From positions 1 to 34,640 of the forward strand of contig JAZRMG010000053.1 of the NCBI GenBank assembly GCA_045647345.1: 34,640 bases of DNA. Direction: 5' to 3'. The position numbers and the translations under genes were made by a program. This stretch comes from UBA1189 sp045647345. GTDB taxonomy: Bacteria > Bacteroidota > Bacteroidia > Bacteroidales > Bacteroidaceae. The stretch's first letter is position 1. Each line of letters begins with the position of its first letter. Positions 1-6,749 of the stretch are shown one piece after another. The notes under the pieces were generated by a model. The model was not told the DNA's origin. It saw only the letters and a list, made by a program, of their open reading frames with translations, and ran no database searches.

Positions 1-88
1 TGATAAAACCTTCACCAAGGGGCTTGATGATTTCGATTTCGCCTTCGATTGCGAAGTGCGATGCAATGTTAAGCATTCTTTCGTCCAT
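1..88 (-). CDS. NahK-like sugar kinase / phosphotransferase-family protein, N-terminal fragment
   Basis: Only the first 29 codons are inside the window; the rest lies to the left. The ATG is the complement of 86-88. The visible peptide contains LNIASHFAIEGEIEIIKPLG followed by EGFI. This matches the start of the aminoglycoside-phosphotransferase-fold kinases related to N-acetylhexosamine 1-kinase (NahK), which begin with a similar 'ASHFAxEG...PxGxGxIN' stretch before the ATP-binding site. Family members phosphorylate N-acetylhexosamines or other sugars in the cytoplasm. A promoter-like pair of boxes lies upstream (138-168), and the gene is divergent from prmC. The family assignment rests on 29 residues only, so substrate and exact function cannot be stated. 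Confidence 0.6.
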   Translation of the reverse strand, partial: MDERMLNIASHFAIEGEIEIIKPLGEGFI

Positions 89-137
89 GTTGTTTATTTT
101 GTTTATGGTATTAGTCCATAATATTCCTTTCAACGGG

Positions 138-168
138 CAAATATAACTTAAAGAAATGACACACACAA
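138..168 (-). promoter_or_regulatory. Bacteroidetes-type promoter of the NahK-like gene
   Basis: On the minus strand TTG (complement of 166-168) is followed after 20 nt by TATATTTG (complement of 138-145). This fits the Bacteroidetes pattern TTTG-N19..23-TAnnTTTG. The start codon lies about 50 nt downstream. Confidence 0.55.
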
Positions 169-208
169 TAAATTTAACAAAAATATAACAATCATCGAAA
201 ATAGAAAG

Positions 209-237
209 TTGACTTTGCAAATAAATACCTATTTTTG
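209..237 (+). promoter_or_regulatory. Promoter of prmC
   Basis: TTG at 209-211 and TATTTTTG at 230-237 are 18 nt apart and fit the Bacteroidetes -33/-7 pattern. The -7 box covers the TTG at 235, which therefore cannot be the prmC start codon. This supports the ATG at 271. Confidence 0.6.
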
Positions 238-270
238 CACAAAATTGCAAACTCTAAACGGCAAAAGTTC

Positions 271-1116
271 ATGAGACAACTGACAGAGAAAATTGGTCTT
301 GCATTAGCCAACATATACCCCGACAGCGAAGAGACAAATGCCATCATCCGTGCCATCTGCTGCGATATTTTGGGCATCAGCACTACCACCTATTATATGA
401 AGGAGAAGGTGATACTAACAACAGAGCAGGAGGTGCGTTTGAATGATGTCATCAACCGCTTACAACAAGGTGAGCCACTACAATATATTGAGGGGAAAAC
501 TCCCTTCTGTGGCATGGATTTTATGGTACGTACAGGCGTACTCATCCCTCGCCCCGAGACTGCCGAACTGGTGGATTGGATTGTCCAAGACCACACCACA
601 CAAATCCCTCGTATACTGGACCTTGGCACGGGTAGCGGATGCATTGCCATCAGCCTAAGCAAGCAGCTGCCACAGGCCGTAGTGGAGGCATGCGACATAT
701 CGCACGAGGCATTGGCTGTAGCGAAAGAGAACAACCTAACGAACGAAAGTTCGGTTGCATTCTTCCATCACGACATGCTCGACCTTGACATGCCCCTGCC
801 GCACGCTTATAACATACTGGTGAGTAACCCTCCTTACATCAAGCAAAGCGAGGCTGCCGACATGGAACGAAATGTCACAGAGTGGGAGCCACACACGGCT
901 CTCTTCGTGCCCGACGATGATGCGCTACGTTTCTATCGGGCCATTGCCGAAATAGGTATGACTGATACTCTACTTTCTGGCGGACATATCTATGTAGAGA
1001 TAAACCAGGCGCTCGGTAAAGAAACCATAGAGTTGTTTCAGAGTTATGGATACAAAGATGTTACGTTGCGCAAGGACATCTATGGGAATGACAGAATGAT
1101 TCGCTGCACAAAATGA
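271..1116 (+). CDS. prmC: Peptide chain release factor N5-glutamine methyltransferase PrmC (HemK)
   Basis: PrmC methylates the glutamine of the GGQ motif in release factors RF1 and RF2 with S-adenosylmethionine, which speeds termination. An N-terminal helical domain (about residues 1-75) precedes a Rossmann methyltransferase domain. The SAM-binding motif DLGTGSG is at about 117-123. The signature NPPY, which holds the target glutamine, is at about 186-189 within SNPPYIKQ. IPRPETAELV just before the SAM motif is also typical. The frame stays open to a TTG at 235, but that codon lies in the promoter -7 box, so I take ATG 271 (281 aa, normal length). Its TGA overlaps an ATG at 1113 (ATGA) that opens the downstream frame. 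Confidence 0.93.
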   Translation: MRQLTEKIGLALANIYPDSEETNAIIRAICCDILGISTTTYYMKEKVILTTEQEVRLNDVINRLQQGEPLQYIEGKTPFCGMDFMVRTGVLIPRPETAELVDWIVQDHTTQIPRILDLGTGSGCIAISLSKQLPQAVVEACDISHEALAVAKENNLTNESSVAFFHHDMLDLDMPLPHAYNILVSNPPYIKQSEAADMERNVTEWEPHTALFVPDDDALRFYRAIAEIGMTDTLLSGGHIYVEINQALGKETIELFQSYGYKDVTLRKDIYGNDRMIRCTK

Positions 1117-1139
1117 TTAATTTTCACAAAAGAATTTAC

Positions 1140-1279
1140 CTCACACAGATCTCACGAATCTCACAGAAGGCCGCATTGCTGCACTCGCGGCTGGCGGCCA
1201 CGCCGAGTGCTTTCGTCCGGAGGCAACATACGAGCGATAGCGATGTATGTATTTGTGAGATTCGTGAGATCTGTGTGAG
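1140..1279. repeat. Palindromic intergenic element, copy 1 (REP/MITE-like)
   Basis: Two 26-bp arms, 1140-1165 and 1254-1279, are perfect inverted repeats built on CACAGATCTCACGAATCTCA, with 88 nt between them. The inner part ends in CATACGAGCGATAGCGATGT, which occurs identically in copy 2 (3078-3216). There is no transposase. The element is open in several frames and makes spurious ORFs on both strands. Confidence 0.85.
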
Positions 1280-1307
1280 AAAAGAAGCACAAAGAAAACC
1301 AAGAAAT

Positions 1308-1655
1308 ATGCCACAATACATGAAGACAAAAGACCCCCTATCATACAAAGTCATTGGCTGTGCCTACGAAAAAGCACTAATATATGAACTACAATCCAAA
1401 GGTCTATCAGTAGCCTCCCAAGTTCCTATAGAAATGAGTTACAAGGGCATCAATATAGGTGAAGGGTTACGCCTGGATCTACTTATCGAAAACTCATTAA
1501 TAGTAGAACTGAAATCTGTAGAAGAGTTAAGGCCTATACACTATAAGCAGCTACTCACCTATCTGAAATTAACAAACAAGCATACTGGGTTGCTTATCAA
1601 TTTCAATGTCAACGATTTTCGCGATGGAATAAAACGCGTTATCAATGGATACTAA
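1308..1655 (+). CDS. GxxExxY-family protein (PD-(D/E)XK nuclease-like), signature motif deleted
   Basis: The residues VPIEMSYKGINIGEGLRLDL, IVELKSVEEL, QLLTYLKL and GLLINFNV identify the GxxExxY family, small proteins with a PD-(D/E)XK nuclease-like fold and unknown role. The D of RLDLL and the ExK of VELK are present. In typical members VIGCA is followed by about 15 residues ending in GxLESVY; here VIGCA joins directly to YEKALIYEL, so the namesake motif and its acidic residue are missing in frame. The frame is open back to 1113, but that stretch is the palindromic element at 1140-1279, so ATG 1308 (115 aa) or 1320 (111 aa) is more likely the start. It sits between prmC and recX. It is probably an inactive remnant. 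Confidence 0.7.
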   Translation: MPQYMKTKDPLSYKVIGCAYEKALIYELQSKGLSVASQVPIEMSYKGINIGEGLRLDLLIENSLIVELKSVEELRPIHYKQLLTYLKLTNKHTGLLINFNVNDFRDGIKRVINGY

Positions 1656-1678
1656 ATCCGTCTAATTCGTTTTTTGAT

Positions 1679-2146
1679 ATGACTACAGACGAAATATTAT
1701 ACAAATTAGCAGCGAAATGTTCCACAAGTGAGCAATGCTTGAGCGACATAGAGGCAAAATTAGCAAAGTACGACCTGCCCGACGAAGAGAAGACACGAAT
1801 AATAAGACATCTTGTCGAGGAAAAATACATCGATGACAGACGCTATGCAGAAGCCTTCGTACGCGACAAGTACCGATTCAACAAGTGGGGGCGCATCAAG
1901 ATTGCGCAAGGGCTACGCATGAAAGGCATTGATAGCGAGACCATAAGTACTGCTATGGAGGCTATTGACGAGACGGAATACCAGAATATCCTGCGCGACC
2001 TCATCAGAGCCAAGCGCAAGAGCACGCACGGCAAGAGTGACTATGAGATAAATGGCAAACTCGTGCGCTTCGCTACGGGCCGAGGCTTTGAATACGCAGC
2101 CATACGCCAATGTTTGGGGACAGATGATTTTGATGATTGGGAGTAA
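1679..2146 (+). CDS. recX: Regulatory protein RecX
   Basis: RecX proteins bind RecA filaments and limit recombinase activity. The 155-aa product has the tandem three-helix repeats of the family. The motif LVEEKYIDDRRYAEAFVRDK, at about residues 45-65, is the strongly conserved RecX core. It is followed by RFNKWGRIKIAQGLRMKGID and a C-terminal repeat with GRGFEYAAIRQCLG. Length is normal. The gene starts 23 nt after the GxxExxY stop and its TAA is 2 nt before the comF ATG, so recX and comF are almost certainly cotranscribed. Confidence 0.9.
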   Translation: MTTDEILYKLAAKCSTSEQCLSDIEAKLAKYDLPDEEKTRIIRHLVEEKYIDDRRYAEAFVRDKYRFNKWGRIKIAQGLRMKGIDSETISTAMEAIDETEYQNILRDLIRAKRKSTHGKSDYEINGKLVRFATGRGFEYAAIRQCLGTDDFDDWE

Positions 2147-2148
2147 AT

Positions 2149-2835
2149 ATGAACTGGCTCATCGATCTCAAAGAACTACTTTTCCCCCGCTACTGCAAGG
2201 TATGTAGGCGCCGGCTCATGCATAGCGAGCAACACTTGTGCATCAACTGCTTGTTAGACCTTCCTCGCACTCACTACGAACAAGACCCTAACAATCGACT
2301 GATGCAGCACTTCATGGAGTGGCCCGAGGTGGTGCGCGCCACAGCCTACTTCTATTATTATAAGGAGGGGAAATACAGCCACCTTATCCACCACTTGAAA
2401 TACTACAATCATCCCGAAGTAGGTACCTACCTCGGACGCTTAGCAGCCACAGAACTGAAAAGCAGCGGATTCTTCGACGACATCGACCTCATCATACCCG
2501 TACCGCTATCGAAAAAGAAGCAGCGACAGCGTGGTTATAATCAAAGCGACTATATTGCCCGCGGCATCAGCGAAATCACAGGAATCACCATGTGCGCCGA
2601 CTGTATTGTTCGCGCCATAGACACAGACACGCAGACTCATAAAGGACGCATGGAGCGTTGGAAGAATACCGAGGGGATATTCCATGTGACAAAGCCCGAA
2701 TCTTTGAAAGGAAAGCACGTTCTACTGCTCGACGATGTCGCCACTACTGGAGCGACTCTCCACGCCTGCATCACTGCGCTGCTCACGGTACCAGGTATCC
2801 GCATCAGCATATTTGCCTTAGCAAAGGCGAGATAA
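2149..2835 (+). CDS. comF: ComF family phosphoribosyltransferase-like protein
   Basis: This is a 228-aa member of the ComF/GntX family. Some ComF proteins take part in DNA uptake, but the role in Bacteroidales is not established. The N-terminus carries a probable zinc site of two CxxC pairs (YCKVC near residue 16 and LCINC near 35). The C-terminal half is a type I phosphoribosyltransferase fold with the PRPP loop VLLLDDVATTGATL at about 190-203. RQRGYNQSDYIARGI is the usual ComF motif. A TTG at 2137 lies in frame but inside recX; ATG 2149, 2 nt after recX, is the better start. No gene follows on this strand before 6750. Confidence 0.88.
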   Translation: MNWLIDLKELLFPRYCKVCRRRLMHSEQHLCINCLLDLPRTHYEQDPNNRLMQHFMEWPEVVRATAYFYYYKEGKYSHLIHHLKYYNHPEVGTYLGRLAATELKSSGFFDDIDLIIPVPLSKKKQRQRGYNQSDYIARGISEITGITMCADCIVRAIDTDTQTHKGRMERWKNTEGIFHVTKPESLKGKHVLLLDDVATTGATLHACITALLTVPGIRISIFALAKAR

Positions 2836-3077
2836 ACGCCCTATAACAATTTACAGACATCCCTTGGCATTGGCATTCAAAGGATATCGCAACTCCTTGA
2901 CATTTAGGGAAGAAGCATCTGCCAGGCACTTATCCACCCCCTTGGCAATTTAGCATAGAAGAACTAAAGGAGTATACGTTCATCAAGTCTATTCAAGTTT
3001 CACTAAGTCAAGGAAAACGCATGATAAATATCTTTAGGATGAATTAATGTCATCTTTCTGAGAAACAATCTATTATC

Positions 3078-3216
3078 CTCACACAGATCTCACGAATCTC
3101 ACGAAAAAGTGCGTCGCTTCGCCCGCGCTTGTCGGCTTTGCCGAACGTTTTCAGCCGGATGGCACATACGAGCGATAGCGATGTATGCTTCGTGAGATTC
3201 GTGAGATCTGCGTGAA
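3078..3216. repeat. Palindromic intergenic element, copy 2 (REP/MITE-like)
   Basis: The arms 3078-3105 and 3189-3216 are inverted repeats with 26 of 28 positions matching. They share CACAGATCTCACGAATCTCA with copy 1. The inner part again ends in CATACGAGCGATAGCGATGT; the remaining inner sequence is only loosely similar between the copies. Total length (139 bp) is nearly that of copy 1 (140 bp). Confidence 0.85.
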
Positions 3217-3288
3217 ATTCAATCACATACAAGGGATTTTGAAGATATTTACAATGCATTTTCCCTATTTTACCAAGTCCAAAGTTAT

Positions 3289-3376
3289 TTACCGCTGCGC
3301 AAGGGCAACCTTGCTGTTGGGCAAGGGTAAGGTTGCTGTTGAGCAAAGGTAACCTTACCGTTGGGCAGCGGTAAAT
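3289..3376. repeat. Four tandem 22-bp units with alternating half-palindromes
   Basis: The units start at 3289, 3311, 3333 and 3355, each with TTAC or TTGC, and each is exactly 22 bp. All contain G(C)GCAAGGG-like or GGGCAGCGG-like cores, and units end alternately in AACC, AAGG, AACC and AAAT. The outer ends TTTACCGCTG and CAGCGGTAAA are inverted repeats, so the array could fold into a long stem. A second, sequence-unrelated array with the same 22-bp period is at 7598-7663. Confidence 0.75.
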
Positions 3377-3611
3377 AGAAATGAAGGAATTGGCTTAAGA
3401 GAAAGCAATAGGAGGAGAGCACTTCACTCCGTTACTTTAGAAAACAAAGTATGCGATATACTTAACACCATCCAAGAAGAACCGAAGTTCTGCCAAGGGA
3501 TCTCCAAGAGGGGTTGGAAGAAGAAAAACATTGATATACAAGCAATTTCCGCATACTCCAAGGCCATTACCAAGGGGTATGCGAAAATCATTATAGAAAT
3601 AAAATAGAGTT

Positions 3612-3632
3612 TATCCTCCTTACATGAGGATA
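3612..3632 (-). terminator. Possible terminator of the queA-NUDIX-DUF2027 operon
   Basis: The arms TATCCTC (3612-3618) and GAGGATA (3626-3632) lie 5 nt after the stop codon of the DUF2027/Smr gene. On the minus strand the stem is followed by an A/T-rich stretch with TATTTTATTTC rather than a pure T run, so support is moderate. Confidence 0.45.
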
Positions 3633-3637
3633 TAGAA

Positions 3638-4762
3638 TCACTTTATAATCACCAGCAAAGCACCGAAACCATATTCGCGGAACGATGCATCTTGGCTGAT
3701 GCATGAGCCATATTTGCTCTTCAGCTCCTTGAGCAGGGCGTTGCGCAACACACCTTCGCCCTTGCCGTGGATGAATACAAGGCGCTGGTTCTTCTTACCC
3801 CGATACTCGTCCATGGTCTTGCGGAACACATCGAGCTGATAGTTGAGCATATCGCCATTGCTCATACCGTTGGTATTGTCGAGCAGTTCGTGAATATGCA
3901 GGTCCACCTCAATGGTATTGTCAGCCTTCTGCTTACGGGCAGGTTGGGGAGTGCGGTTGGGACGGCTGTCCTCGCTCTTTTTCTTGAGCAACGCCTCCTT
4001 CAGTTCGTCGGCTTCAACAAACACCTGACGCACAGGGCGGTCGTCGCGCACAATGTCGTACACGAGAGCGGGTTCCTCAAAGAAGGGACTATCGGTGCTG
4101 AAGGTATGGAGTTTATAGAATTTTACCGTATCTATACGAAGCTCCACATCCACGGCAGGTTTCTTCATATAGTTCTTGTCCTCCTTGAAGGCAAAGAGTT
4201 GCAAGTTGACGCGCTCCATTTCATTGAGTTGCTCACGGCCGAACTCCTCTATAAAGAGTTTCGTATTGGGCTCAATGATACCCTGCGAGCGCAGTTTCAT
4301 GCCACCTGCAGAGGGCGAGGCATAGAGGTATGATATATAGTAGTTGCTATCATTGACTATATAGGCCTCAAAGATAGTAGTACTGATTTGCTTGATATCA
4401 ATAGGAACAAAGGCAAGAGCCACATTGAGTCTTTCACGACCAGGGACCTCCATTGAGGGAGCCTCCCCCATGCCCCTCCCAAGGAGGGGTGACTCGGACA
4501 TCTCGGCCACAATAGACTTAGAATAATTGTTTTTGATTTGCGAGCCCAGAAATCCCCCTCCTTGGGAGGGGTTAGGGGAGGCCTTTACAGTCTTCTTCTC
4601 AAAATTATACTCATTGGTATCGATCACCACACACTCACGAATGAGCATGGGGATGCTGAAGCCATTCTCGTCTTCTACCAATGCGATGTCTTTACCTTGA
4701 AATCCCTTTACTATACCTCCTCCTGTCTCGAAGAGGAAGCGCACTTTATCTCCTATTTTCAT
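3638..4762 (-). CDS. DUF2027 domain protein with C-terminal Smr domain, carrying an in-frame repeat insertion
   Basis: This is a Bacteroidetes-specific protein architecture. The N-terminal 55 residues (MKIGDKVRFLFETGGGIVKG and following) are the DUF2027 start. A beta-rich middle part follows, then a linker rich in K, P and R near 265-285, and a C-terminal Smr domain (about 288-374) with VDLHIHEL and the FIHGKGEGVLR loop. Smr domains of the MutS2/SmrA type are often nucleases, so nucleic-acid binding or cleavage is likely but unproven. Residues about 61-101 are encoded by a 122-bp palindromic repeat (4461-4582), recognisable by PNPSQGGG and SPLLGRGMGEAPS. The protein is 374 aa. It is the last gene of the queA operon, 59 nt after the NUDIX gene. 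Confidence 0.85.
   Translation of the reverse strand: MKIGDKVRFLFETGGGIVKGFQGKDIALVEDENGFSIPMLIRECVVIDTNEYNFEKKTVKASPNPSQGGGFLGSQIKNNYSKSIVAEMSESPLLGRGMGEAPSMEVPGRERLNVALAFVPIDIKQISTTIFEAYIVNDSNYYISYLYASPSAGGMKLRSQGIIEPNTKLFIEEFGREQLNEMERVNLQLFAFKEDKNYMKKPAVDVELRIDTVKFYKLHTFSTDSPFFEEPALVYDIVRDDRPVRQVFVEADELKEALLKKKSEDSRPNRTPQPARKQKADNTIEVDLHIHELLDNTNGMSNGDMLNYQLDVFRKTMDEYRGKKNQRLVFIHGKGEGVLRNALLKELKSKYGSCISQDASFREYGFGALLVIIK
4461..4582. repeat. GC-rich palindromic repeat inside the DUF2027/Smr gene
   Basis: Two near-identical inverted arms, 4461-4489 and 4555-4582, each hold a 17- to 18-bp palindrome around CCCCTCCCAAGGAGGGG and end in GCCTCCCC. They differ only where one reads CATG and the other TAA between the C runs. 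Part of a similar sequence is found inside ygiQ (11748-11795) and a more distant one inside btuF (26390-26425). Confidence 0.85.
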
Positions 4763-4768
4763 GTTTTT

Positions 4769-4844
4769 GAATTCTGAATTGTGAATTATGAATTATAAGA
4801 TTTACTTCGCTCTAACAGAATTCAGAACTTAGAATTCAGAATTC
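4769..4844. repeat. AT-rich tandem/inverted repeat between the DUF2027 and NUDIX genes
   Basis: The left arm 4769-4794 is a chain of GAATT units spaced about 8 nt apart (GAATTCTGAATTGTGAATTA and on). The right arm 4818-4844 is the same kind of chain in the opposite direction. They could pair into a stem in the operon mRNA. The right arm supplies the last codons and the TGA of the NUDIX gene. Confidence 0.75.
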
Positions 4845-5328
4845 TTTTAATCTCACTCTCAAAGTTTGGCGTGAGCACACCCTTACCGATTGCTTCGCGT
4901 ATCTCATCGAGTGTCCAGAAACGGCCACCATCAAGCTCGGCTGTGGGGCAGATGTCGCCATCGTAGGTAGTGCGGTAAACATGCACCAGTTCACGGTCAC
5001 GCTCCGACTCGAAGATATAGCGCATGAGAAATTCAGGAATAAACTCCTCAATGCCCAACTCCTCGCGCACCTCACGAAGCAATGCATCGGCAATCTCCTC
5101 ACCAAAGTCTACATGGCCGCCTACGGCAGTGTCCCACTTACCAGGCTGTATATCCTTCCACAAGGGGCGTTGCTGCAAGTAGAGGCGACCTGCGGAGTCA
5201 AACACATGCAGGTGTACTACAGGATGGAGCAACTTGCTGCCATCGTGACATTGGCCACGCGTAGCGCTACCGATTACACGTCCCTCTTCATCAACAAGGG
5301 GAAGGAGTTCTTGGTTGTTATCTTTCAT
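4822..5328 (-). CDS. NUDIX hydrolase (YfcD/IDI-like subgroup)
   Basis: NUDIX hydrolases cleave nucleoside diphosphates linked to another group; the substrate here is unknown. The Nudix box is complete at about residues 69-91: GHVDFGEEIADALLREVREE followed by LGI fits Gx5Ex7REUxEExGU. The start ELLPLVDEEGRVIGSATRGQ and the LHPVVHLHVFD segment resemble the isopentenyl-diphosphate-isomerase-like hydrolases of the YfcD type. Length is 168 aa. The C-terminal RILNSKF and the stop codon are written in the AT-rich repeat at 4818-4844, so the natural C-terminus may have been replaced. It lies 41 nt after queA. Confidence 0.88.
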   Translation of the reverse strand: MKDNNQELLPLVDEEGRVIGSATRGQCHDGSKLLHPVVHLHVFDSAGRLYLQQRPLWKDIQPGKWDTAVGGHVDFGEEIADALLREVREELGIEEFIPEFLMRYIFESERDRELVHVYRTTYDGDICPTAELDGGRFWTLDEIREAIGKGVLTPNFESEIKRILNSKF

Positions 5329-5369
5329 AGCTGATAGAGATAAGGGCTATTAAAGTCAATTAAGGGAGA

Positions 5370-6590
5370 TTAGGGGATTAGCAATGAGCTGTCGCCATAA
5401 CTCAAGAAACGGAAGTCGTGACCGAGGGCATAGTCGTATATCTTGCGCCAATTGCCCTTGACAAATGCCGACACGAGCAGCAGTAGCGTGCTCTTGGGCT
5501 GGTGGAAATTGGTTACGATGCGCTTCACGATATGGAAGCTATAGCCCGGAGCGATCATTATCTGTGTATTGGTATGCAAGGCGGGCAGATGGTGACGGTC
5601 AAGATAGTCGAGAATTTGCTGCAGCGCCTCCAACGTGGTGAGGGCATTATATTTATCCTCGTAAGGCATCCACTGCGTCACGCGCAGTTGCTCCTCTGTT
5701 GCGTCGGGGCACTGGCTGATGAGCACACCTATATAATATAGGCTCTCCAGTGTGCGCACCGAGGTGGTACCCACCGCAATGGCTTCGCCACCGTGTGCAA
5801 TGAGTTTCTCTATCGTCCGTCGCTCTACCACGATATACTCTGAGTGCATCTCATGGTCGCCAATCTCGGCACTCTTCACTGGTTTGAAGGTACCAGCCCC
5901 CACGTGCAGTGTCACCTCATCACGCTCAATACCCTTGGCGTCAATGGCTTGCAACACACTCTCCGTGAAGTGCAGTCCTGCGGTAGGCGCTGCCACCGAG
6001 CCCTTGATCTTTGAATATACGGTTTGGTAGGTCTGCTTGTCGCTCTCCTCGGTCTTGCGGTTCAAGTAGGGCGGGATGGGCAGTTCGCCTACAGCCTCCA
6101 GTACTTCGGCAAAGGTTACGGTATGGTCATCCCACGCAAAGTCGATACGATGCCCCGTACCTACCACCTCGCCACGTGTAGCGGTGAGTGTCAGCGTGCG
6201 GCCATGTACAGAGATTTCTTTGCTCAATGCCCCCTCTTTCCATTTCTTGAGGTTACCCACGAGGCAGAGCCAACTGCAGCGCTCGGTCTGCGCAAACATC
6301 TGCACATACTCATTGGGCACGAGCGGCTCGAGGCAGAACACCTCGATGAGCGCACCCGTCTCCTTACGAAAATGCAGGCGAGCCTGTATCACCCGGGTAT
6401 TGTTGAACACCATGAGTGCTCCCGCAGGCAAATGCCCGGGAAGCGAAGAGAAAGAGTCCTCACTCACCTCACCACCCCGATAGAGCAGCAGTTTGGAGCT
6501 ATCGCGCTGTGCCAAGGGGAACTTGGCGATGCGCTCATCGGGCAGTGGATAGTCAAACTCGTCAATAGCGATATGTCGTGTTGCATTCAT
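5370..6590 (-). CDS. queA: S-adenosylmethionine:tRNA ribosyltransferase-isomerase QueA
   Basis: QueA transfers the ribosyl part of S-adenosylmethionine to the 7-aminomethyl-7-deazaguanine of tRNA, giving epoxyqueuosine, the step before queuosine. Typical motifs are FDYPLPDERIAKFPLAQRD near the N-terminus, the FNNTRVIQARL strand, SVAAPTAGLHFT, the TLHVGAGTFKPVK motif and YSFHIVKRIVTNFHQPKSTL close to the C-terminus. At 406 aa it is somewhat longer than the E. coli enzyme (about 356 aa), mainly in the C-terminal half, as in other Bacteroidetes. It is the first gene of a minus-strand operon with the NUDIX and DUF2027/Smr genes. Confidence 0.95.
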   Translation of the reverse strand: MNATRHIAIDEFDYPLPDERIAKFPLAQRDSSKLLLYRGGEVSEDSFSSLPGHLPAGALMVFNNTRVIQARLHFRKETGALIEVFCLEPLVPNEYVQMFAQTERCSWLCLVGNLKKWKEGALSKEISVHGRTLTLTATRGEVVGTGHRIDFAWDDHTVTFAEVLEAVGELPIPPYLNRKTEESDKQTYQTVYSKIKGSVAAPTAGLHFTESVLQAIDAKGIERDEVTLHVGAGTFKPVKSAEIGDHEMHSEYIVVERRTIEKLIAHGGEAIAVGTTSVRTLESLYYIGVLISQCPDATEEQLRVTQWMPYEDKYNALTTLEALQQILDYLDRHHLPALHTNTQIMIAPGYSFHIVKRIVTNFHQPKSTLLLLVSAFVKGNWRKIYDYALGHDFRFLSYGDSSLLIP

Positions 6591-6594
6591 GCTA

Positions 6595-6602
6595 CAAAAG
6601 TA
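6595..6602 (-). promoter_or_regulatory. Possible -7 box of the queA promoter
   Basis: The minus strand reads TACTTTTG (complement of 6595-6602), which matches TAnnTTTG, only a few nucleotides before the queA ATG. I see no good -33 box at the expected distance. If used, the leader would be extremely short. Confidence 0.35.
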
Positions 6603-6650
6603 CGTTTTTTTATCGAATCAGAGACCACAAAAGGGCGCGAATAGGCATTA

Positions 6651-6703
6651 TTGAAAAAAAATCATAGAATTTTTGATATTTTTGCAACCTTTTCGCACCT
6701 TTG
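6651..6703 (+). promoter_or_regulatory. Promoter region of the outer membrane protein gene at 6750
   Basis: Two overlapping candidates are seen. The first is TTG (6651-6653), 23 nt, TATTTTTG (6677-6684). The second is TTTG (6672-6675), 20 nt, CACCTTTG (6696-6703). The second leaves a leader of about 40 nt. Confidence 0.5.
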
Positions 6704-6749
6704 TTACGTCTAATGAGTAGAACTATTAAACACATTAAACACGAACCGC

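Larger units (their letters stand above)
2836..3637. other. Gene-free, repeat-rich intergenic region (about 800 bp)
   Basis: I find no convincing gene here. The 98-aa minus-strand frame at 3050-3346 is a by-product of the palindromic element at 3078-3216. The region contains that element, four 22-bp tandem units at 3289-3376, an imperfect hairpin with arms TTCCGCATAC and GTATGCGAA near 3549-3588, and a terminator-like hairpin at 3612-3632. The parts at 2836-3077 and 3377-3545 show no recognised structure. It separates the convergent ends of comF and the DUF2027/Smr gene. Confidence 0.7.

Noticed and set aside
1136..1354. Minus-strand ORFs of 67-72 aa opposite the GxxExxY gene start
   Set aside because: They are translations of the inverted arms of the palindromic element and have no family features.
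3050..3346. 98-aa minus-strand ORF
   Set aside because: It runs through the palindromic element and the 22-bp array; its sequence (REIREICVR and similar) is the same by-product found in copy 1.
3289..3376. Possible CRISPR-like array
   Set aside because: The 22-bp units follow each other without spacers and vary among themselves; no cas genes are near.
4822..5328. Isopentenyl-diphosphate isomerase
   Set aside because: A complete Nudix box (Gx5Ex7REUxEExGU) is present and the layout is that of YfcD-type hydrolases; an IDI assignment is not supported.
6024..6644. 206-aa plus-strand ORF
   Set aside because: It is antisense to queA, a clear conserved enzyme.
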